Shown here: piece by piece, positions 38,386 to 48,439 of the stretch
Numbering within the stretch: the stretch's first letter is position 1
How the letters are laid out: every line of letters starts with the position of its first letter
Source: Prochlorococcus sp. AG-424-P18
Lineage (GTDB): Bacteria > Cyanobacteriota > Cyanobacteriia > PCC-6307 > Cyanobiaceae
Assembly: GCA_003213235.1 (NCBI GenBank)
Contig: QCNJ01000003.1
Coordinates: 1 to 64,000 of the forward strand
Direction of reading: 5' to 3'
Length of the DNA stretch: 64,000 bases
The notes under the pieces: generated by a model
Database searches by the model: none
Told to the model about the DNA's origin: nothing
Seen by the model: only the letters and a program-made list of their open reading frames with translations
Made by a program: the position numbers and the translations under genes

Positions 38386-39606
38386 ATGATTGGTTTTAAT
38401 TTTGATGTAATTACATTGTTCCCTAATGCTTTTGAATTAATAAATAATTTAGGGGTCATAACAAGAGCTCTAGATAAGAATTTGATCAATGTAAATTTAC
38501 ATGATTTGAGAGAATATGGAGAAGGGTCTTACAGACAAGTAGACGATAAGCCTTATGGAGGAGGAGCAGGTATGGTATTAAAACCTGAACCTATTTATAA
38601 AGCATATGAATCAATTATAAAATTACCTAAAAGTAAAACTTTGCTGATGACCCCACAGGGTAAAGTCTTAAAGCAAAGGGATCTTGCGAGATGGTCCACT
38701 TTGGATCAAATAATAATTATTTGTGGTCAATATGAAGGTTTTGATGAAAGGATTAGATGTTTAGCAGATGAAGAGATATCCATAGGCGATTATGTACTTT
38801 CTGGAGGTGAAATACCTGCTATATCAATAATTAACGGTTTAACTAGATTATTACCAGGAACTCTTGGTGATCCAGACTCCTTAGTCGATGAAAGTCATAA
38901 TTCTCCTTTATTAGAATATCCTCAATACACCAGGCCGTTAACTTTTAAAGATATGAAAGTGCCTGATATTTTAGTGAGCGGTAATCATGAAGAGATTAAA
39001 TCGTGGAGAAGACGAAAAAGTTATGAAAGAACATTGGAGAGAAGAAGTGACTTGATTTTAAATGAAAACTACAAAAAATCCCCACAAAGTAAGAGAATAA
39101 TAGAAGAATATAATCAATTCATGAAATTTAGAATAGGTAATGGATACGATATTCACAGACTAGTAAAGGGTAGAGATTTAATTATTGGAGGTGTAAAATT
39201 GTATCATCCTGAAAATTTAGGACTGGATGGTCATAGTGATGCTGATGTTTTAAGTCACTCAATAATGGATGCATTATTGGGAGCACTTTCGCTGGGCGAC
39301 ATAGGGAAATATTTTCCCCCATCGGATGAGAAATGGGAAAATGCTGATAGCTTATTTTTGTTATCAAAAGTAATTGACTTGATAAGACAAAATGGTTGGG
39401 AAATAAATAATATCGATAGTGTTCTTGTTGCTGAAAGACCAAAAATCATGCCACATATCAACCTAATGAAAAAAAACATTTCTGAGATCTTAAATATTGA
39501 TGAAAATTTAATTGGGATTAAAGCAACAACTAATGAAAAATTGGGTCCAGAAGGGAGAGAAGAGGGTATAAGTTGCCATTCGGTAGTCCTTCTCGAGAAA
39601 AAATGA
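38386..39606 (+). CDS. trmD-ispF: Fused TrmD (tRNA m1G37 methyltransferase) - IspF (MEcPP synthase)
   Basis: One uninterrupted 406-residue frame contains two complete enzymes. Residues 1 to about 240 are Trm[43 protein letters not shown] and the SAM knot [20 protein letters not shown]. From Met246 (ATG 39121) the sequence is a normal Isp[13 protein letters not shown] (metal Asp and His), [32 protein letters not shown] and [17 protein letters not shown]. TrmD modifies tRNA, whereas IspF makes 2-C-methylerythritol 2,4-cyclodiphosphate for isoprenoids. No stop separates them, so TrmD either reads into IspF or IspF also starts internally at 39121. Confidence 0.9.
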   Translation: MIGFNFDVITLFPNAFELINNLGVITRALDKNLINVNLHDLREYGEGSYRQVDDKPYGGGAGMVLKPEPIYKAYESIIKLPKSKTLLMTPQGKVLKQRDLARWSTLDQIIIICGQYEGFDERIRCLADEEISIGDYVLSGGEIPAISIINGLTRLLPGTLGDPDSLVDESHNSPLLEYPQYTRPLTFKDMKVPDILVSGNHEEIKSWRRRKSYERTLERRSDLILNENYKKSPQSKRIIEEYNQFMKFRIGNGYDIHRLVKGRDLIIGGVKLYHPENLGLDGHSDADVLSHSIMDALLGALSLGDIGKYFPPSDEKWENADSLFLLSKVIDLIRQNGWEINNIDSVLVAERPKIMPHINLMKKNISEILNIDENLIGIKATTNEKLGPEGREEGISCHSVVLLEKK

Positions 39607-40049
39607 GAACTAATTTAAATTTGAAAAAAGATTATCAAAGATTTTGTTTATTATTAATTTGCTTAGCAGTTTTATTTTTTCAATCTAATATTCCCAATTT
39701 AAAAGCTCTTACAATGGATAATTATCAAAGTGAAATGGTCATAGAGGAACTAAGACTTAAAGTACCTGCCGATGTAAAAACAGCTTGGTTAAATGCTGAA
39801 AAAGAAATATGGGAGCCATGGTTATCTTCTCAAAATGGTTTTTTGGGAAGACAATTATTTTGGGATAAAGAAAAAGAAGAAGCTTTAATATTGGTAAATT
39901 GGAAAAGTAAGAAATTATGGAAAAGCATACCAATGTCAGAAGTAAATATAGTCCAACAAAAATTTGAAGATAATGTTAAGGCTGCTCTTAATGTAGGAGA
40001 AAATCCTTTTGAATTAATTTATGAGGGAGAGTTAGATAAGCAAAGATGA
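39603..40049 (+). CDS. TIGR03792-like cyanobacterial conserved protein, membrane-anchored or exported
   Basis: The best start is ATG 39603, which overlaps the IspF stop as ATGA and gives 148 residues ([14 protein letters not shown]...). A hydrophobic N-terminal helix ([13 protein letters not shown]) suggests export or anchoring. The soluble part has [37 protein letters not shown] and [17 protein letters not shown], the pattern I associate with the TIGR03792 family of unknown function. That fold resembles dimeric alpha-beta barrel proteins. It overlaps larB by 4 nt. Confidence 0.75.
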   Translation: MRTNLNLKKDYQRFCLLLICLAVLFFQSNIPNLKALTMDNYQSEMVIEELRLKVPADVKTAWLNAEKEIWEPWLSSQNGFLGRQLFWDKEKEEALILVNWKSKKLWKSIPMSEVNIVQQKFEDNVKAALNVGENPFELIYEGELDKQR

Positions 40050-40702
40050 ATTTTGATATCAAGTTTGATTTTCAAAGAAGAGAGAGGCTTGGACTCATTG
40101 AGGCTATTTGGGGACAAGATAAGAGTATCGACCAACTAAAGAGATTATCTGAAAGTGTATTAAGTAAAAATGAGGTTGTTTTCATTACTAGGATTAATTG
40201 CGAAAAGGCTAATTATCTCTTAGGTTTGTACGATGATGCGCGATTCTACGAAGAAGCAAATTGCTTAATAATTGGAAAAAATCTGAATAAAATAAACACA
40301 AACAAAAAAGTTGCAATAATAGCAGGGGGCTCAAGTGATTTGCTGGTAACACTCGAAGCGCAATTGTCTCTTGAAATCTATGGAGTGAATTGTAAATCTT
40401 TTATAGATGTTGGAGTAGCAGGACTTCATCGCTTAATGAGTCAGTTGGATGAAATTAATAAATATGATGTATTAATAGTTTGTGCTGGAATGGAGGGAGC
40501 TCTTGCAACAGTTGTTGGTGGCTTGTTGGCACAACCTATAATTGCAGTTCCTGTTTCAGTCGGCTACGGCGTTAGTAAGGATGGAGAAACTGCTTTAAAT
40601 AGTATGTTGTCAAGTTGTTCTCCAGGGATTGCAGTTATGAATATCGATAATGGATATGGAGCAGCAATGGCGGCTCTAAGAATTATTAAAAGTTTATCCT
40701 AA
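40046..40702 (+). CDS. larB: LarB, nickel-pincer cofactor biosynthesis carboxylase (PurE-related)
   Basis: LarB carboxylates nicotinic acid adenine dinucleotide in the nickel-pincer nucleotide pathway. The 218-residue protein has the PurE-like core: VAIIAGGSSDLLVTLEAQ, GVAGLHRLM, VLIVCAGMEGALATVVGGL, PIIAVPVSVGYGVSKDG and the C-terminal NIDNGYGAAMAALRI. It overlaps the upstream gene by 4 nt (ATGA), making a tight chain from era to larB. No larC, larE or larA is in this window, so its use here is uncertain. Confidence 0.88.
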   Translation: MNFDIKFDFQRRERLGLIEAIWGQDKSIDQLKRLSESVLSKNEVVFITRINCEKANYLLGLYDDARFYEEANCLIIGKNLNKINTNKKVAIIAGGSSDLLVTLEAQLSLEIYGVNCKSFIDVGVAGLHRLMSQLDEINKYDVLIVCAGMEGALATVVGGLLAQPIIAVPVSVGYGVSKDGETALNSMLSSCSPGIAVMNIDNGYGAAMAALRIIKSLS

Positions 40703-40837
40703 TTACTTATTTTTTTCTATTTCTAATAGGTTTTCTATCCATAAATTTAGTTGCTTTGAAAGCATTCCTTCCTCTCTCATTTTGATTGCTTTAATTACTA
40801 CTTCAGTGTTAATCCACTCAGGAAATCTTCTCGCCAT
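40703..40837 (-). CDS. Small hypothetical protein, 44 aa
   Basis: ATG at 40837 opens a 44-residue frame starting MARRFPEWINTEVVIKAI, followed by KMREEGMLSKQLNLWIENL and ending EIEKNK. It has protein-like composition, amphipathic helices and an exact tail-to-tail junction with larB (stop codons adjacent). The MARRFPEWI start and regular charge pattern suggest a real conserved small protein, but I do not recognise the family. A second small frame lies upstream on the same strand. Confidence 0.55.
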   Translation of the reverse strand: MARRFPEWINTEVVIKAIKMREEGMLSKQLNLWIENLLEIEKNK

Positions 40838-40904
40838 TTATTTTTATATTCAGTTACTTTAATTTGGTACAAATTTTTATAAAAACAAGACCAAAGTTAC
40901 AAAT

Positions 40905-41072
40905 TTAATCTTTTAGGTTTGATTTAGTTCCTAATCGAGTTAATTCAGAAGAAATATGTTCACTTTCTACATTTTTTAATCTTTCTATTAACTCTGACAA
41001 ATCTTTATGCGCTAACTCACCGTTTCGTTCCCATTTGAGGGACCTTGAATTGTTATCAGTTTTTTCTTTCAT
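40905..41072 (-). CDS. Small hypothetical protein, 55 aa
   Basis: ATG at 41072 opens a 55-residue frame: MKEKTDNNSRSLKWERNGEL, then AHKDLSELIERLKNVESEHI, ending LGTKSNLKD. It is highly charged and probably mostly helical. It lies 67 bp upstream of the 44-aa frame and on the same strand. Codon use looks like the neighbours and the helix heptads are regular. Function is unknown. Confidence 0.55.
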   Translation of the reverse strand: MKEKTDNNSRSLKWERNGELAHKDLSELIERLKNVESEHISSELTRLGTKSNLKD

Positions 41073-41183
41073 TATTTTTTTTATGTAATAAAAATATAAA
41101 ACGAAAAAAGAAAAAATTTGGATATTGTTTCAAGCCTAAACTTAAAAAATTATGAAGATTTTTAATTAAAAAAAATATTTCTC

Positions 41184-41393
41184 TTAACCACCACCAACTA
41201 TAGAAACGATTTCTAAATTATCCCCATCTTTAAGTTTCACTTTACTCCATTTTATAGAATTAATAATTAAATAATTTAACTCCACAACAATTGTGTTGGG
41301 TTTATATCCCATGTAATCTAGCGCTGTGGATAGTAAAACATTTTCTTGATCAAGTTCTAATTTTTTTTCTTCTCCATTTACTTTAATTTTCAT
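41184..41393 (-). CDS. thiS: Sulfur carrier protein ThiS
   Basis: This 69-residue ubiquitin-like protein ends in the required C-terminal Gly-Gly (LEIVSIVGGG). It starts MKIKVNGEEKKLELDQE, typical of ThiS, which carries sulfur for the thiazole of thiamine. Its ATG lies inside the end of thiE (11-bp overlap), so the two are coupled in the thiamine pathway. Confidence 0.94.
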   Translation of the reverse strand: MKIKVNGEEKKLELDQENVLLSTALDYMGYKPNTIVVELNYLIINSIKWSKVKLKDGDNLEIVSIVGGG

Positions 41394-42438
41394 GAGACAA
41401 CTCTTTAAGGATCATAATAGCGTCTTCTTTAGGATTTTCAGAATTCATTAATTGCGATACTAAGGCAACTTTTTTAAACCCATTTCTTTTTAAATATGAA
41501 ATATTATTTGAATTAATTCCTCCGATCGCAAACCATGGAATATTTAAATTTTTTGTTAGTATTTTGATCTTTTCAATGCCTATAGGTTTTTTGTTCTTTT
41601 TTGTTTTAGTTTCAAATACTGGACCTATTCCAATGTAATTACAACCCTCTTTGAGAGCATTTGAAATATCAATTTCATTATTTGCGCTTATACCAATAAT
41701 TTTTGAATGCCCTAATAATTTTCTCGCGGTTTTTAAGTCTAAATCATTTTGTCCAAGATGAATTCCATCCGCATTAGATGCTAGAGCTATATCAAGTCTA
41801 TCGTTAATGATGAACAAAGAATTATATCTTTTACATAGATTTTTAATCTGAATTGCTTCTTTCAAATGATCTCTATCAGTTCCCGTTTTAAATCTGTGTT
41901 GAATGATTTTTACTCCTGCAATTAAAATATCTTCTATTATTTTTAATAAATTATCCTTTTGATCTGTTATTACATATAAGTGGTTTTCTTTTAATATTTC
42001 CTCCGACTTCTTACATTTGCTTAAACTTAATAATTCGATTTCTATAGTATAAATTTCATATCTAATTTCCGAAGCGATTTTTGAAAGATCATAATTGTGT
42101 AGTCTTGAGAATTCTTCTATGACTCTTAATGCTTCTTGAACCCTGCCTGAATTAGAACTTATAATTTGCCCAGAGGTGTTTCTGTTAATTTGCTCTTGAT
42201 GAGTCAATCCTTTGCATTTGTCCTCAATATGATTTCTAGATTGCTTATAAACTTCTAAATGATTTTTTCCTAAAATTTGCCTAAAATTTTTTATCCTTTC
42301 AACATATTTTTCTTTGCCTAAACCAAATCTGGCCCAATCCTCTAATACTCTTAGCCCTTCTCTAGCTCTATCTAGATTAGCGTCAATAATTTGATAAATT
42401 TCTAAATCTTCAGCGTTTGTATTATTGGAATTAAGCAT
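41383..42438 (-). CDS. thiE: Thiamine-phosphate synthase ThiE with N-terminal extension
   Basis: The C-terminal half (about 150-351) is ThiE: LYVITDQ, VKIIQHRFKTGTDRDHL, LFIINDRLDIALASNADGIHLGQ with the Asp/Asn pattern, YIGIGPVFETKTKK and WFAIGGINSNN. ThiE joins HMP-PP and thiazole phosphate. The first 140 residues (IIDANLDRAREGLRVLEDWARFGL and onward, in pieces) form the extra domain seen in cyanobacterial ThiE. Its role is unclear. It overlaps thiS and follows ribF by 8 bp. Confidence 0.93.
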   Translation of the reverse strand: MLNSNNTNAEDLEIYQIIDANLDRAREGLRVLEDWARFGLGKEKYVERIKNFRQILGKNHLEVYKQSRNHIEDKCKGLTHQEQINRNTSGQIISSNSGRVQEALRVIEEFSRLHNYDLSKIASEIRYEIYTIEIELLSLSKCKKSEEILKENHLYVITDQKDNLLKIIEDILIAGVKIIQHRFKTGTDRDHLKEAIQIKNLCKRYNSLFIINDRLDIALASNADGIHLGQNDLDLKTARKLLGHSKIIGISANNEIDISNALKEGCNYIGIGPVFETKTKKNKKPIGIEKIKILTKNLNIPWFAIGGINSNNISYLKRNGFKKVALVSQLMNSENPKEDAIMILKELSHEN

Positions 42439-42446
42439 AATTTAAA

Positions 42447-43370
42447 TTATTTTTTGTTATTTTTAAAAATTCTTTGGGCAATATCTCTATCTTTTTTAAT
42501 TTGATAAGAAAGTTGATCCATATTCTTGAACTGGATTTGAGATCTAAGCTTTTCAACTGGTTCTACAGATAGATTTAAACCATAAAGATCTAAATTTTTA
42601 TTTATTAAATGAACTTCAACTGCAGATGGCAATAAAGGATTAATTGTTGGTTGAGAGCCAAGATTCATAATAGATTCAATTTTTTGGTTGGAATTTTCTA
42701 TAGTTGTCCAAGCTGCGTAGACTCCTTCGCCAGGTAAAAATTTTCTTCCATCTATTTCTAGGTTTGCGGTGGGCCATCCTATACTTTTTCCAATCCCTTT
42801 ACCTTTAACAACTTTTCCATTAAAACTATAAGGCCTATTGAGAATTTTGAAAGCATTTTTTAGATCACTTTTCTCTAATAAAACTCTTATTCTGCTGCTA
42901 CTTATTCTTCCTTCTTGGTCTTCTAAAATTGGAGTGATTTTTAGTTTAATATCAGTATCTTTAATTGTCTTTTTTATAGTATTGATATTTCCACTTCTTC
43001 TGAAACCAAATTTGAAATTAGCACCAACAGAAATATTTTTTGCTTGTAATTGATTAATCAAAATATCTTGTATAAATCTTTCTGCACTTAATTTTGATAG
43101 TTTCTCATCAAAAGGAATCAGTACTAATTGTTCAATTCCGAGTTCTTCAAGAATAGGTAGTTTTTCATCTGGGAGATCAAGTCTCAGACGAGTCTCTTTG
43201 TATAGAACTTCTCTGGGATGAGGCCAGAAGCTCGCAATTGTTGGGGTATATTGATTTTCTTCAACAACACTTTTTATTAATTTTCTGTGGCCAGCATGTA
43301 ACCCATCAAAACTTCCAATAGCTATTGAAGTAGGATTCTTAACTTCAGATGGCGATATTAAAGAGATCAA
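42447..43370 (-). CDS. ribF: Bifunctional riboflavin kinase / FAD synthetase
   Basis: RibF makes FMN and FAD. The 307-residue protein has the N-terminal nucleotidyltransferase domain (IGSFDGLHAGHRKLI with its HxGH-like motif, GANFKFGFRRSGN, SSSRIRVLL). The C-terminal flavokinase domain has RPYSFNGKVVKGKGIGKSIGW split across residues 179-199, PTANLEI and GVYAAWT. It heads a ribF-thiE-thiS run on the minus strand. Confidence 0.95.
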   Translation of the reverse strand: MISLISPSEVKNPTSIAIGSFDGLHAGHRKLIKSVVEENQYTPTIASFWPHPREVLYKETRLRLDLPDEKLPILEELGIEQLVLIPFDEKLSKLSAERFIQDILINQLQAKNISVGANFKFGFRRSGNINTIKKTIKDTDIKLKITPILEDQEGRISSSRIRVLLEKSDLKNAFKILNRPYSFNGKVVKGKGIGKSIGWPTANLEIDGRKFLPGEGVYAAWTTIENSNQKIESIMNLGSQPTINPLLPSAVEVHLINKNLDLYGLNLSVEPVEKLRSQIQFKNMDQLSYQIKKDRDIAQRIFKNNKK

Positions 43371-43438
43371 AAGATTACGTGCAATTTTATGATTTTGATG
43401 GCAAATTTGAATAGATTATAGTTTATTCAATCAAATGA

Positions 43439-43972
43439 ATGTCTGACAAAATTGATTTTCAGTCGCTTTCATTTGGAATGCGGCGCATTGGATGGATACG
43501 CTTTTGGGTCCAATCCATTTTAGGCGTTGTTGTTGCAGCAGTTTTGCTTTTTTCAAATGTTGTAAATAATAGCGAAGGACAGCTTGGCTTAGCGCCTGGC
43601 CTATCACTTACAACAATTTCCTTGATTTTACTACTTTTTAGTCTTTGGCAAGGTTGGTTAATAGTTAGAACGGGTAGAGCAATCGCAAGCAACGCAAGAC
43701 CTTCAAGAGGACAAACTAGTAAATTAATAAAAAGAGGTCTAATAGTCGATTTATTAGGAATTTTGTTTGGATTAATTGGATATCAAGCTCTCATGGGAGC
43801 CCTTTTTATACAAGCATCCTCTCAGACAACTGGACAATTGATAACAGCGACATCTGATATCCCAATTACTGGACTTGAAATATTATCAGTTCTTAGTAAT
43901 ACACAAGTTATTGCTGCTCACTTCTTTGGACTTTGCTTTTCTTTATGGCTTTTAAGAAGGATTTACAAATGA
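43439..43972 (+). CDS. DUF3611-type membrane protein (Tic21/PIC1-like)
   Basis: This 177-residue protein has four membrane segments: [58 protein letters not shown] and [14 protein letters not shown]. The N-terminal [15 protein letters not shown] and the central [15 protein letters not shown] match the cyanobacterial DUF3611 family. I recall that family as including the chloroplast inner-envelope protein Tic21/PIC1. A role in metal or protein transport is only inferred. Its end overlaps surE by 21 bp, convergent. Confidence 0.75.
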   Translation: MSDKIDFQSLSFGMRRIGWIRFWVQSILGVVVAAVLLFSNVVNNSEGQLGLAPGLSLTTISLILLLFSLWQGWLIVRTGRAIASNARPSRGQTSKLIKRGLIVDLLGILFGLIGYQALMGALFIQASSQTTGQLITATSDIPITGLEILSVLSNTQVIAAHFFGLCFSLWLLRRIYK

Positions 43973-44761
43973 ATTATTAATTTTAGGTAAGTCATCTAAA
44001 TTGCCCCTCCAAAATAAATCTGGTTCTACAGGTGTAAGAGATATTTTATTATCTTGTATTTGTGATACGTCACTGGGCCAGTTTTTTGGACCATAACCTT
44101 TTGATTTGAGATCTAAAACAACCTCACCTGCTAACCAATAATAATCGTCACCCCTTGGGTCTTCCCTTTTGGAAAATTGATTTTTATATTTTCTTATCGA
44201 TAATCTTGTCCATGATAATTCTTTTATTTTGTTTTTTTCGCAGGGGGGGATATTCAAATTCAATAAAAGTGAAGCTGGCCAACTATCGTTAATTGCTTGT
44301 TCGGCAATATTCATTGCAATTTCTCCAGCAAATTCAAAATTCTTCCATTTAAAACTAGCAACACTTATTGCCATGGAGGGAACATTTTCTAAAGTCCCTT
44401 CCATAGCAGCAGCGACTGTTCCTGAACAAAAAATATCTGTTCCTAAATTGGGACCGTGATTTATTCCAGATAGTACCAGATCAGGTTTATGATCCAGGAG
44501 TTCAGAAAGTGCTAATTTGACACAGTCTGCTGGGGTTCCCGAACATCCCCAAGCTTCAATTCCTTCTCCAAATAATTCATCAGCTTTTTCCACTCTTAAT
44601 GGGGATTGTAAAGTTAGCCCATGACCTGTAGCTGATCTTTCTTGGTCAGGACATACTACTTTTACCTTATGTCCTCTTTTTTGGGCTGATTTTGCTAAAG
44701 CTCTTATCCCCGCTGCGAAAACACCATCATCATTGCTAATTAATATATTTAACGGTTTCAT
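43952..44761 (-). CDS. surE: 5'/3'-nucleotidase SurE
   Basis: SurE is a metal-dependent nucleoside monophosphatase. The 269-residue protein has [19 protein letters not shown] (metal Asp-Asp), [51 protein letters not shown] and [10 protein letters not shown]. These are all the family's metal and substrate segments. The protein has no signal peptide, so it is cytoplasmic. It diverges from pheS with a 68-bp gap. Confidence 0.95.
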   Translation of the reverse strand: MKPLNILISNDDGVFAAGIRALAKSAQKRGHKVKVVCPDQERSATGHGLTLQSPLRVEKADELFGEGIEAWGCSGTPADCVKLALSELLDHKPDLVLSGINHGPNLGTDIFCSGTVAAAMEGTLENVPSMAISVASFKWKNFEFAGEIAMNIAEQAINDSWPASLLLNLNIPPCEKNKIKELSWTRLSIRKYKNQFSKREDPRGDDYYWLAGEVVLDLKSKGYGPKNWPSDVSQIQDNKISLTPVEPDLFWRGNLDDLPKINNSFVNPS

Positions 44762-44829
44762 TAATCAATAAATTTTATTTATGGACGATATTTAAGTAAG
44801 ATAAAGCAATACTTATTTTTACTATATCA

Positions 44830-45837
44830 GTGAGTCAAATTGAATCATTAAGTCAAATTGAGGAAAAACTAAATAATCTTTCTCTAATAGCAAAAAATAA
44901 TATTGATAATTCTAATACTCATGAAGAGCTGGATCAATTGAGAGTTTCTTTGCTAGGCAAAAAAGGTGATTTATCAATTATCTTGAAAACAATGGGTCAA
45001 TTATCTGCTGCTGATCGACCAATTGTTGGTCAGAAGGCAAATTTAATAAAGATAAATTTGCAAGAATTAATAACTGAAAGAAGAAATCAACTAAATAATG
45101 AAGCCTTAGATAAAAAAATTAAAACAGAAAAAATTGATGTAACTATACCTTCTATTGGAACACCCCCCGGGAAAAAACATCCTTTAATCTCAACTCAAGA
45201 TGAAATAATAGATATTTTTTGTGGGTTAGGATTTTCAGTTGAAAGTGGCCCTGAAATAGAAACTGATTTTTATAATTTTGAGTCTCTAAATATACCTAAA
45301 AATCATCCTGCAAGAGATATGCAGGATACATTCTACCTAGATGAAAATCAACTTTTAAGGACTCATACTTCTCCTGTTCAGATAAGATACTTAGAAAAAA
45401 ATCCTCCTCCAGTAAGAATTATTGCTCCCGGGAGAGTGTATAGAAGAGATGCAGTAGATGCTACTCATTCCCCTGTATTTAATCAGGTGGAGGTTTTATG
45501 TATCGATCAAGATATTAATTTTAGTCATTTAAGAGGAACAGTTCTTACATTTTTAAAGGCTTTTTTTGGAGATATTCCAGTAAGATTTAGAGCTAGTTAT
45601 TTCCCATTTACTGAACCTTCAGCAGAAGTCGACGTCCAGTGGAAAGGTAAATGGTTAGAAGTAATGGGCTGCGGAATGGTTGATCCAAAGGTCTTAGAAA
45701 AATTAGGAATAGATTCTGAGAAATGGACAGGTTTTGCAGCAGGATTAGGAGTAGAAAGATTTTGTATGGTGAGGCATCAGATCGACGACATCAGAAAATT
45801 TTATACAAATGACCTTAGATTCTTAGAACAGTTCTAA
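44830..45837 (+). CDS. pheS: Phenylalanine--tRNA ligase alpha subunit
   Basis: This class II aminoacyl-tRNA synthetase catalytic subunit has 335 residues. The N-terminal coiled coil is followed by [20 protein letters not shown], motif 1 [27 protein letters not shown], motif 2 [35 protein letters not shown], and motif 3 [18 protein letters not shown] 44830 is the likely start ([12 protein letters not shown]). The pheT subunit is not in this window. Confidence 0.97.
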   Translation: MSQIESLSQIEEKLNNLSLIAKNNIDNSNTHEELDQLRVSLLGKKGDLSIILKTMGQLSAADRPIVGQKANLIKINLQELITERRNQLNNEALDKKIKTEKIDVTIPSIGTPPGKKHPLISTQDEIIDIFCGLGFSVESGPEIETDFYNFESLNIPKNHPARDMQDTFYLDENQLLRTHTSPVQIRYLEKNPPPVRIIAPGRVYRRDAVDATHSPVFNQVEVLCIDQDINFSHLRGTVLTFLKAFFGDIPVRFRASYFPFTEPSAEVDVQWKGKWLEVMGCGMVDPKVLEKLGIDSEKWTGFAAGLGVERFCMVRHQIDDIRKFYTNDLRFLEQF

Positions 45838-45907
45838 TAAAATTGAAATTTTAAATTAGGATTGTCCAACAAATTAGTTTAAGATAGACCTAGTTTTAAT
45901 TTTTTGA

Positions 45908-46816
45908 TTGGTACGTAAAGCAGGGCTAATCGTTAATGATGGAAAGGAACTAGCTGTTCAAACTGCAACTTCTGTTCAAAAAAAATTGGAAAAATCTAAT
46001 TTTGAAGTTGTAAGAGTTAGTAGCTCTGGAGGGATGGTTGGTTTCGCAAATCCTGATCAACATGTTCGTCCCTTGGGATATACGAATTGTGTTCCCGAGG
46101 GGTTCGATTCATCAATGGAATTTGCAATTGTTCTTGGCGGAGATGGGACTGTGCTTTCTGCTGCAAGGCAAACGGCACCCGCTAAAATTCCAATTCTTAC
46201 AATAAATACTGGTCATTTAGGATTTCTTGCAGAAGCTTATTTGTCTAACCTCAATGAGGCTATAGATAAAATAATTGCAGGAAATTGGGATATTGAAGAA
46301 AGAACCTGCTTTATCATTAGTGTAATGAGAAATGATCAGAGGAGATGGGAGTCTCTCTGTCTTAATGAGATGGCTCTTCATAGAGAACCTCTTACAAGTA
46401 TGTGTCATTTTGAAATTTCTATAGGGCGACATGCTCCTGTGGATATCTCAGCTGATGGAGTGATTTTATCGACTCCAACCGGTTCTACTGCATATTCGTT
46501 GAGTGCTGGAGGACCAGTAATTACCCCTGATTGCCCTGTCGTTCAATTAACTCCAATTGCTCCACATTCATTGGCATCTAGGGCATTGGTTTTTAATGAT
46601 TCAGAGCCAGTAACTGTTTTTCCTGCGACTCCTGAAAGATTAGTAATGGTTGTTGATGGAAATGCTGGTTGTTATGTTTGGCCTGAAGATAGGGTTTTAA
46701 TAAGAAAAAGTAAACACTCAGTAAAGTTTATTAGACTTGAAGATCACGAATTTTTCCAAGTTTTAAGAAATAAACTTGGTTGGGGTTTGCCACATGTGGC
46801 TAAACCTGACAAATAA
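45908..46816 (+). CDS. nadK: NAD kinase
   Basis: NadK makes NADP from NAD and ATP. The 302-residue protein has [15 protein letters not shown] (catalytic Asp), [42 protein letters not shown] and [10 protein letters not shown]. The start is TTG 45908 ([12 protein letters not shown]), 70 bp after pheS. Its stop is 13 bp from the convergent cobL. Confidence 0.95.
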   Translation: MVRKAGLIVNDGKELAVQTATSVQKKLEKSNFEVVRVSSSGGMVGFANPDQHVRPLGYTNCVPEGFDSSMEFAIVLGGDGTVLSAARQTAPAKIPILTINTGHLGFLAEAYLSNLNEAIDKIIAGNWDIEERTCFIISVMRNDQRRWESLCLNEMALHREPLTSMCHFEISIGRHAPVDISADGVILSTPTGSTAYSLSAGGPVITPDCPVVQLTPIAPHSLASRALVFNDSEPVTVFPATPERLVMVVDGNAGCYVWPEDRVLIRKSKHSVKFIRLEDHEFFQVLRNKLGWGLPHVAKPDK

Positions 46817-46829
46817 CAATTTTTAAAAT

Positions 46830-48107
46830 TTATTTTTTCCCTTTCAATAAAAAAACAGGATTATTTGGTTCTAGTCTCATTCCTTCTGAAATACTTAAGC
46901 TTTTATAGGCCTGAATTAAATTTAAATTTGTTTTGAAACTTTTATCTTCTAATGCCTCTTTTAATTCTTTAATAGTTTGAATGTCAATTATTGGGATAAC
47001 GATAATATCTCCAATATTCATATCTGTAGCCAGTTTTTTTATAATTTGAAGTTTGGTCTTTTTATCACATCCTCCAATTATTAATCTATTAGGTTTTTCA
47101 AAAGAACTTAAATTTCTCGTATTCAATGTATTATTTATATCTTCTTCAAAAATAAATTTTGGTTTAACACTAAGTCTTTTTGAGTTTTCCAGTATTAATG
47201 CTTTTGAGCCAATCCTTTTGTCGATACAAAACAAATCTAAATCAGGCCTTAATCTTAATGCCTCTAAACCAATTGACCCACAACCTGCTCCTATATCCCA
47301 GATGACCCCATTTTTAGGTAGCTCTAGATCAGCCAAGATTTGAACGCGAACCTCCCTCTTAGTTAATAAGTTGGGTCTATCATCAAAAGTCTTAAAAATA
47401 TGGTCACCGATTCCGAAGAGAGGGAGATTATCATTTGAGTAATTTTTCCTTGTTTTTGTAAGAACAACAATGTTTAAACTCGATATATCAGAGGGTAATG
47501 ATTCTTTAAGATTTAATTTTCTTATATTTTCTTTATCGAAGCCTATTTCTTCACAGAGCCAAAAATCATAGAACTTAATTAGATTTAATTCTGATAAGTT
47601 TTCTTTGATTATTTCTAAACTTTTATTATTTGAATCTGTAATAATTGACAAACTAGAAGGCCTTGATTTAAGAGCCTCAACTAACTTAGTAGAATCTCTG
47701 CCGTGGATACTTACATTAACAGTATCTTGCCAGGGAATCTTTAACTTACTAAATGCTAATTGAATGCAAGTATTTGAAGGGTAGAAATTTAATTCATCTT
47801 TTGAAAAATTTTCCAGTAATATTCTCCCAATTCCAAACCAAAGTGGATCTCCTCTAGAAATTAAAATAACATCAGTTTTTTGAGATCGAAGCCATTCAAC
47901 AAGATCTTTATTACTTTTGCTCGAAAAAAATGATTTCTTTTTTTCTAAACCACATTTGCTCCATGATTTAATTTCTTCAAAATATGAGTTTGGAACTGCA
48001 ATATTTTTTGTTTCTAAAAATAGATTTTGTAATTTGAAAGATAGATTCTCAAATTTATAAGAATTAATCCCAATTACATGGATTTTTCTATTAACTTCAG
48101 TCATCAA
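46830..48107 (-). CDS. cobL: Precorrin-6Y C5,15-methyltransferase (CbiE-CbiT fusion)
   Basis: CobL performs two methylations and a decarboxylation in cobalamin synthesis. The 425-residue protein has an N-terminal tetrapyrrole methylase domain (ILISRGDPLWFGIGRILLE, FYPSNTCIQLAFSKL, IHGRD). The C-terminal CbiT domain shows the SAM motif VIWDIGAGCGSIGLEALR and LRPDLDLFCIDK. With cobD at the window start, this shows a cobalamin-making organism. Confidence 0.92.
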   Translation of the reverse strand: MMTEVNRKIHVIGINSYKFENLSFKLQNLFLETKNIAVPNSYFEEIKSWSKCGLEKKKSFFSSKSNKDLVEWLRSQKTDVILISRGDPLWFGIGRILLENFSKDELNFYPSNTCIQLAFSKLKIPWQDTVNVSIHGRDSTKLVEALKSRPSSLSIITDSNNKSLEIIKENLSELNLIKFYDFWLCEEIGFDKENIRKLNLKESLPSDISSLNIVVLTKTRKNYSNDNLPLFGIGDHIFKTFDDRPNLLTKREVRVQILADLELPKNGVIWDIGAGCGSIGLEALRLRPDLDLFCIDKRIGSKALILENSKRLSVKPKFIFEEDINNTLNTRNLSSFEKPNRLIIGGCDKKTKLQIIKKLATDMNIGDIIVIPIIDIQTIKELKEALEDKSFKTNLNLIQAYKSLSISEGMRLEPNNPVFLLKGKK

Positions 48108-48187
48108 TATTTAATGAAATGGAACTAAATTATTTGAATGTTTTATTAAATTATCTTATTATTATTTGAGTTATCATAGTAAATTAA

Positions 48188-48439
48188 TTGTCTGAAAGGA
48201 GAAAGAGATTACATGATTTATTGTTAACTCTAATTAATAAAGATAGTGAATTTGAGTTTATTGAAGAAGATTCTAGCGATTTAACATCAAGCTATTCTGA
48301 AAAAGATACTTTGAATTTATCTCGAGTTATAGAAAAAAATCGTAAAATAATCAAAAGATATCAAGCCATTGTAAGAACAGCTGTAACTCTTGATGCCCTA
48401 ATGGATTCTGAAAATGAAGAAAATTACAAAATCAAATAA
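48188..48439 (+). CDS. Conserved hypothetical protein, 83 aa
   Basis: This charged, soluble 83-residue protein starts at TTG 48188 (SERRKRLHDLLLTLINKDSE) and contains the helical segment RVIEKNRKIIKRYQAIVRTA. I do not recognise a domain. Its last 26 bp overlap the start of the following exported-protein gene in another frame, which suggests translational coupling. The upstream 80 bp separate it from the divergent cobL. Confidence 0.65.
   Translation: MSERRKRLHDLLLTLINKDSEFEFIEEDSSDLTSSYSEKDTLNLSRVIEKNRKIIKRYQAIVRTAVTLDALMDSENEENYKIK

Noticed and set aside
41383-41393. thiE-thiS as a fused gene
   Set aside because: The two overlap by 11 bp in different frames and each has its own start and stop, so it is coupling, not fusion.
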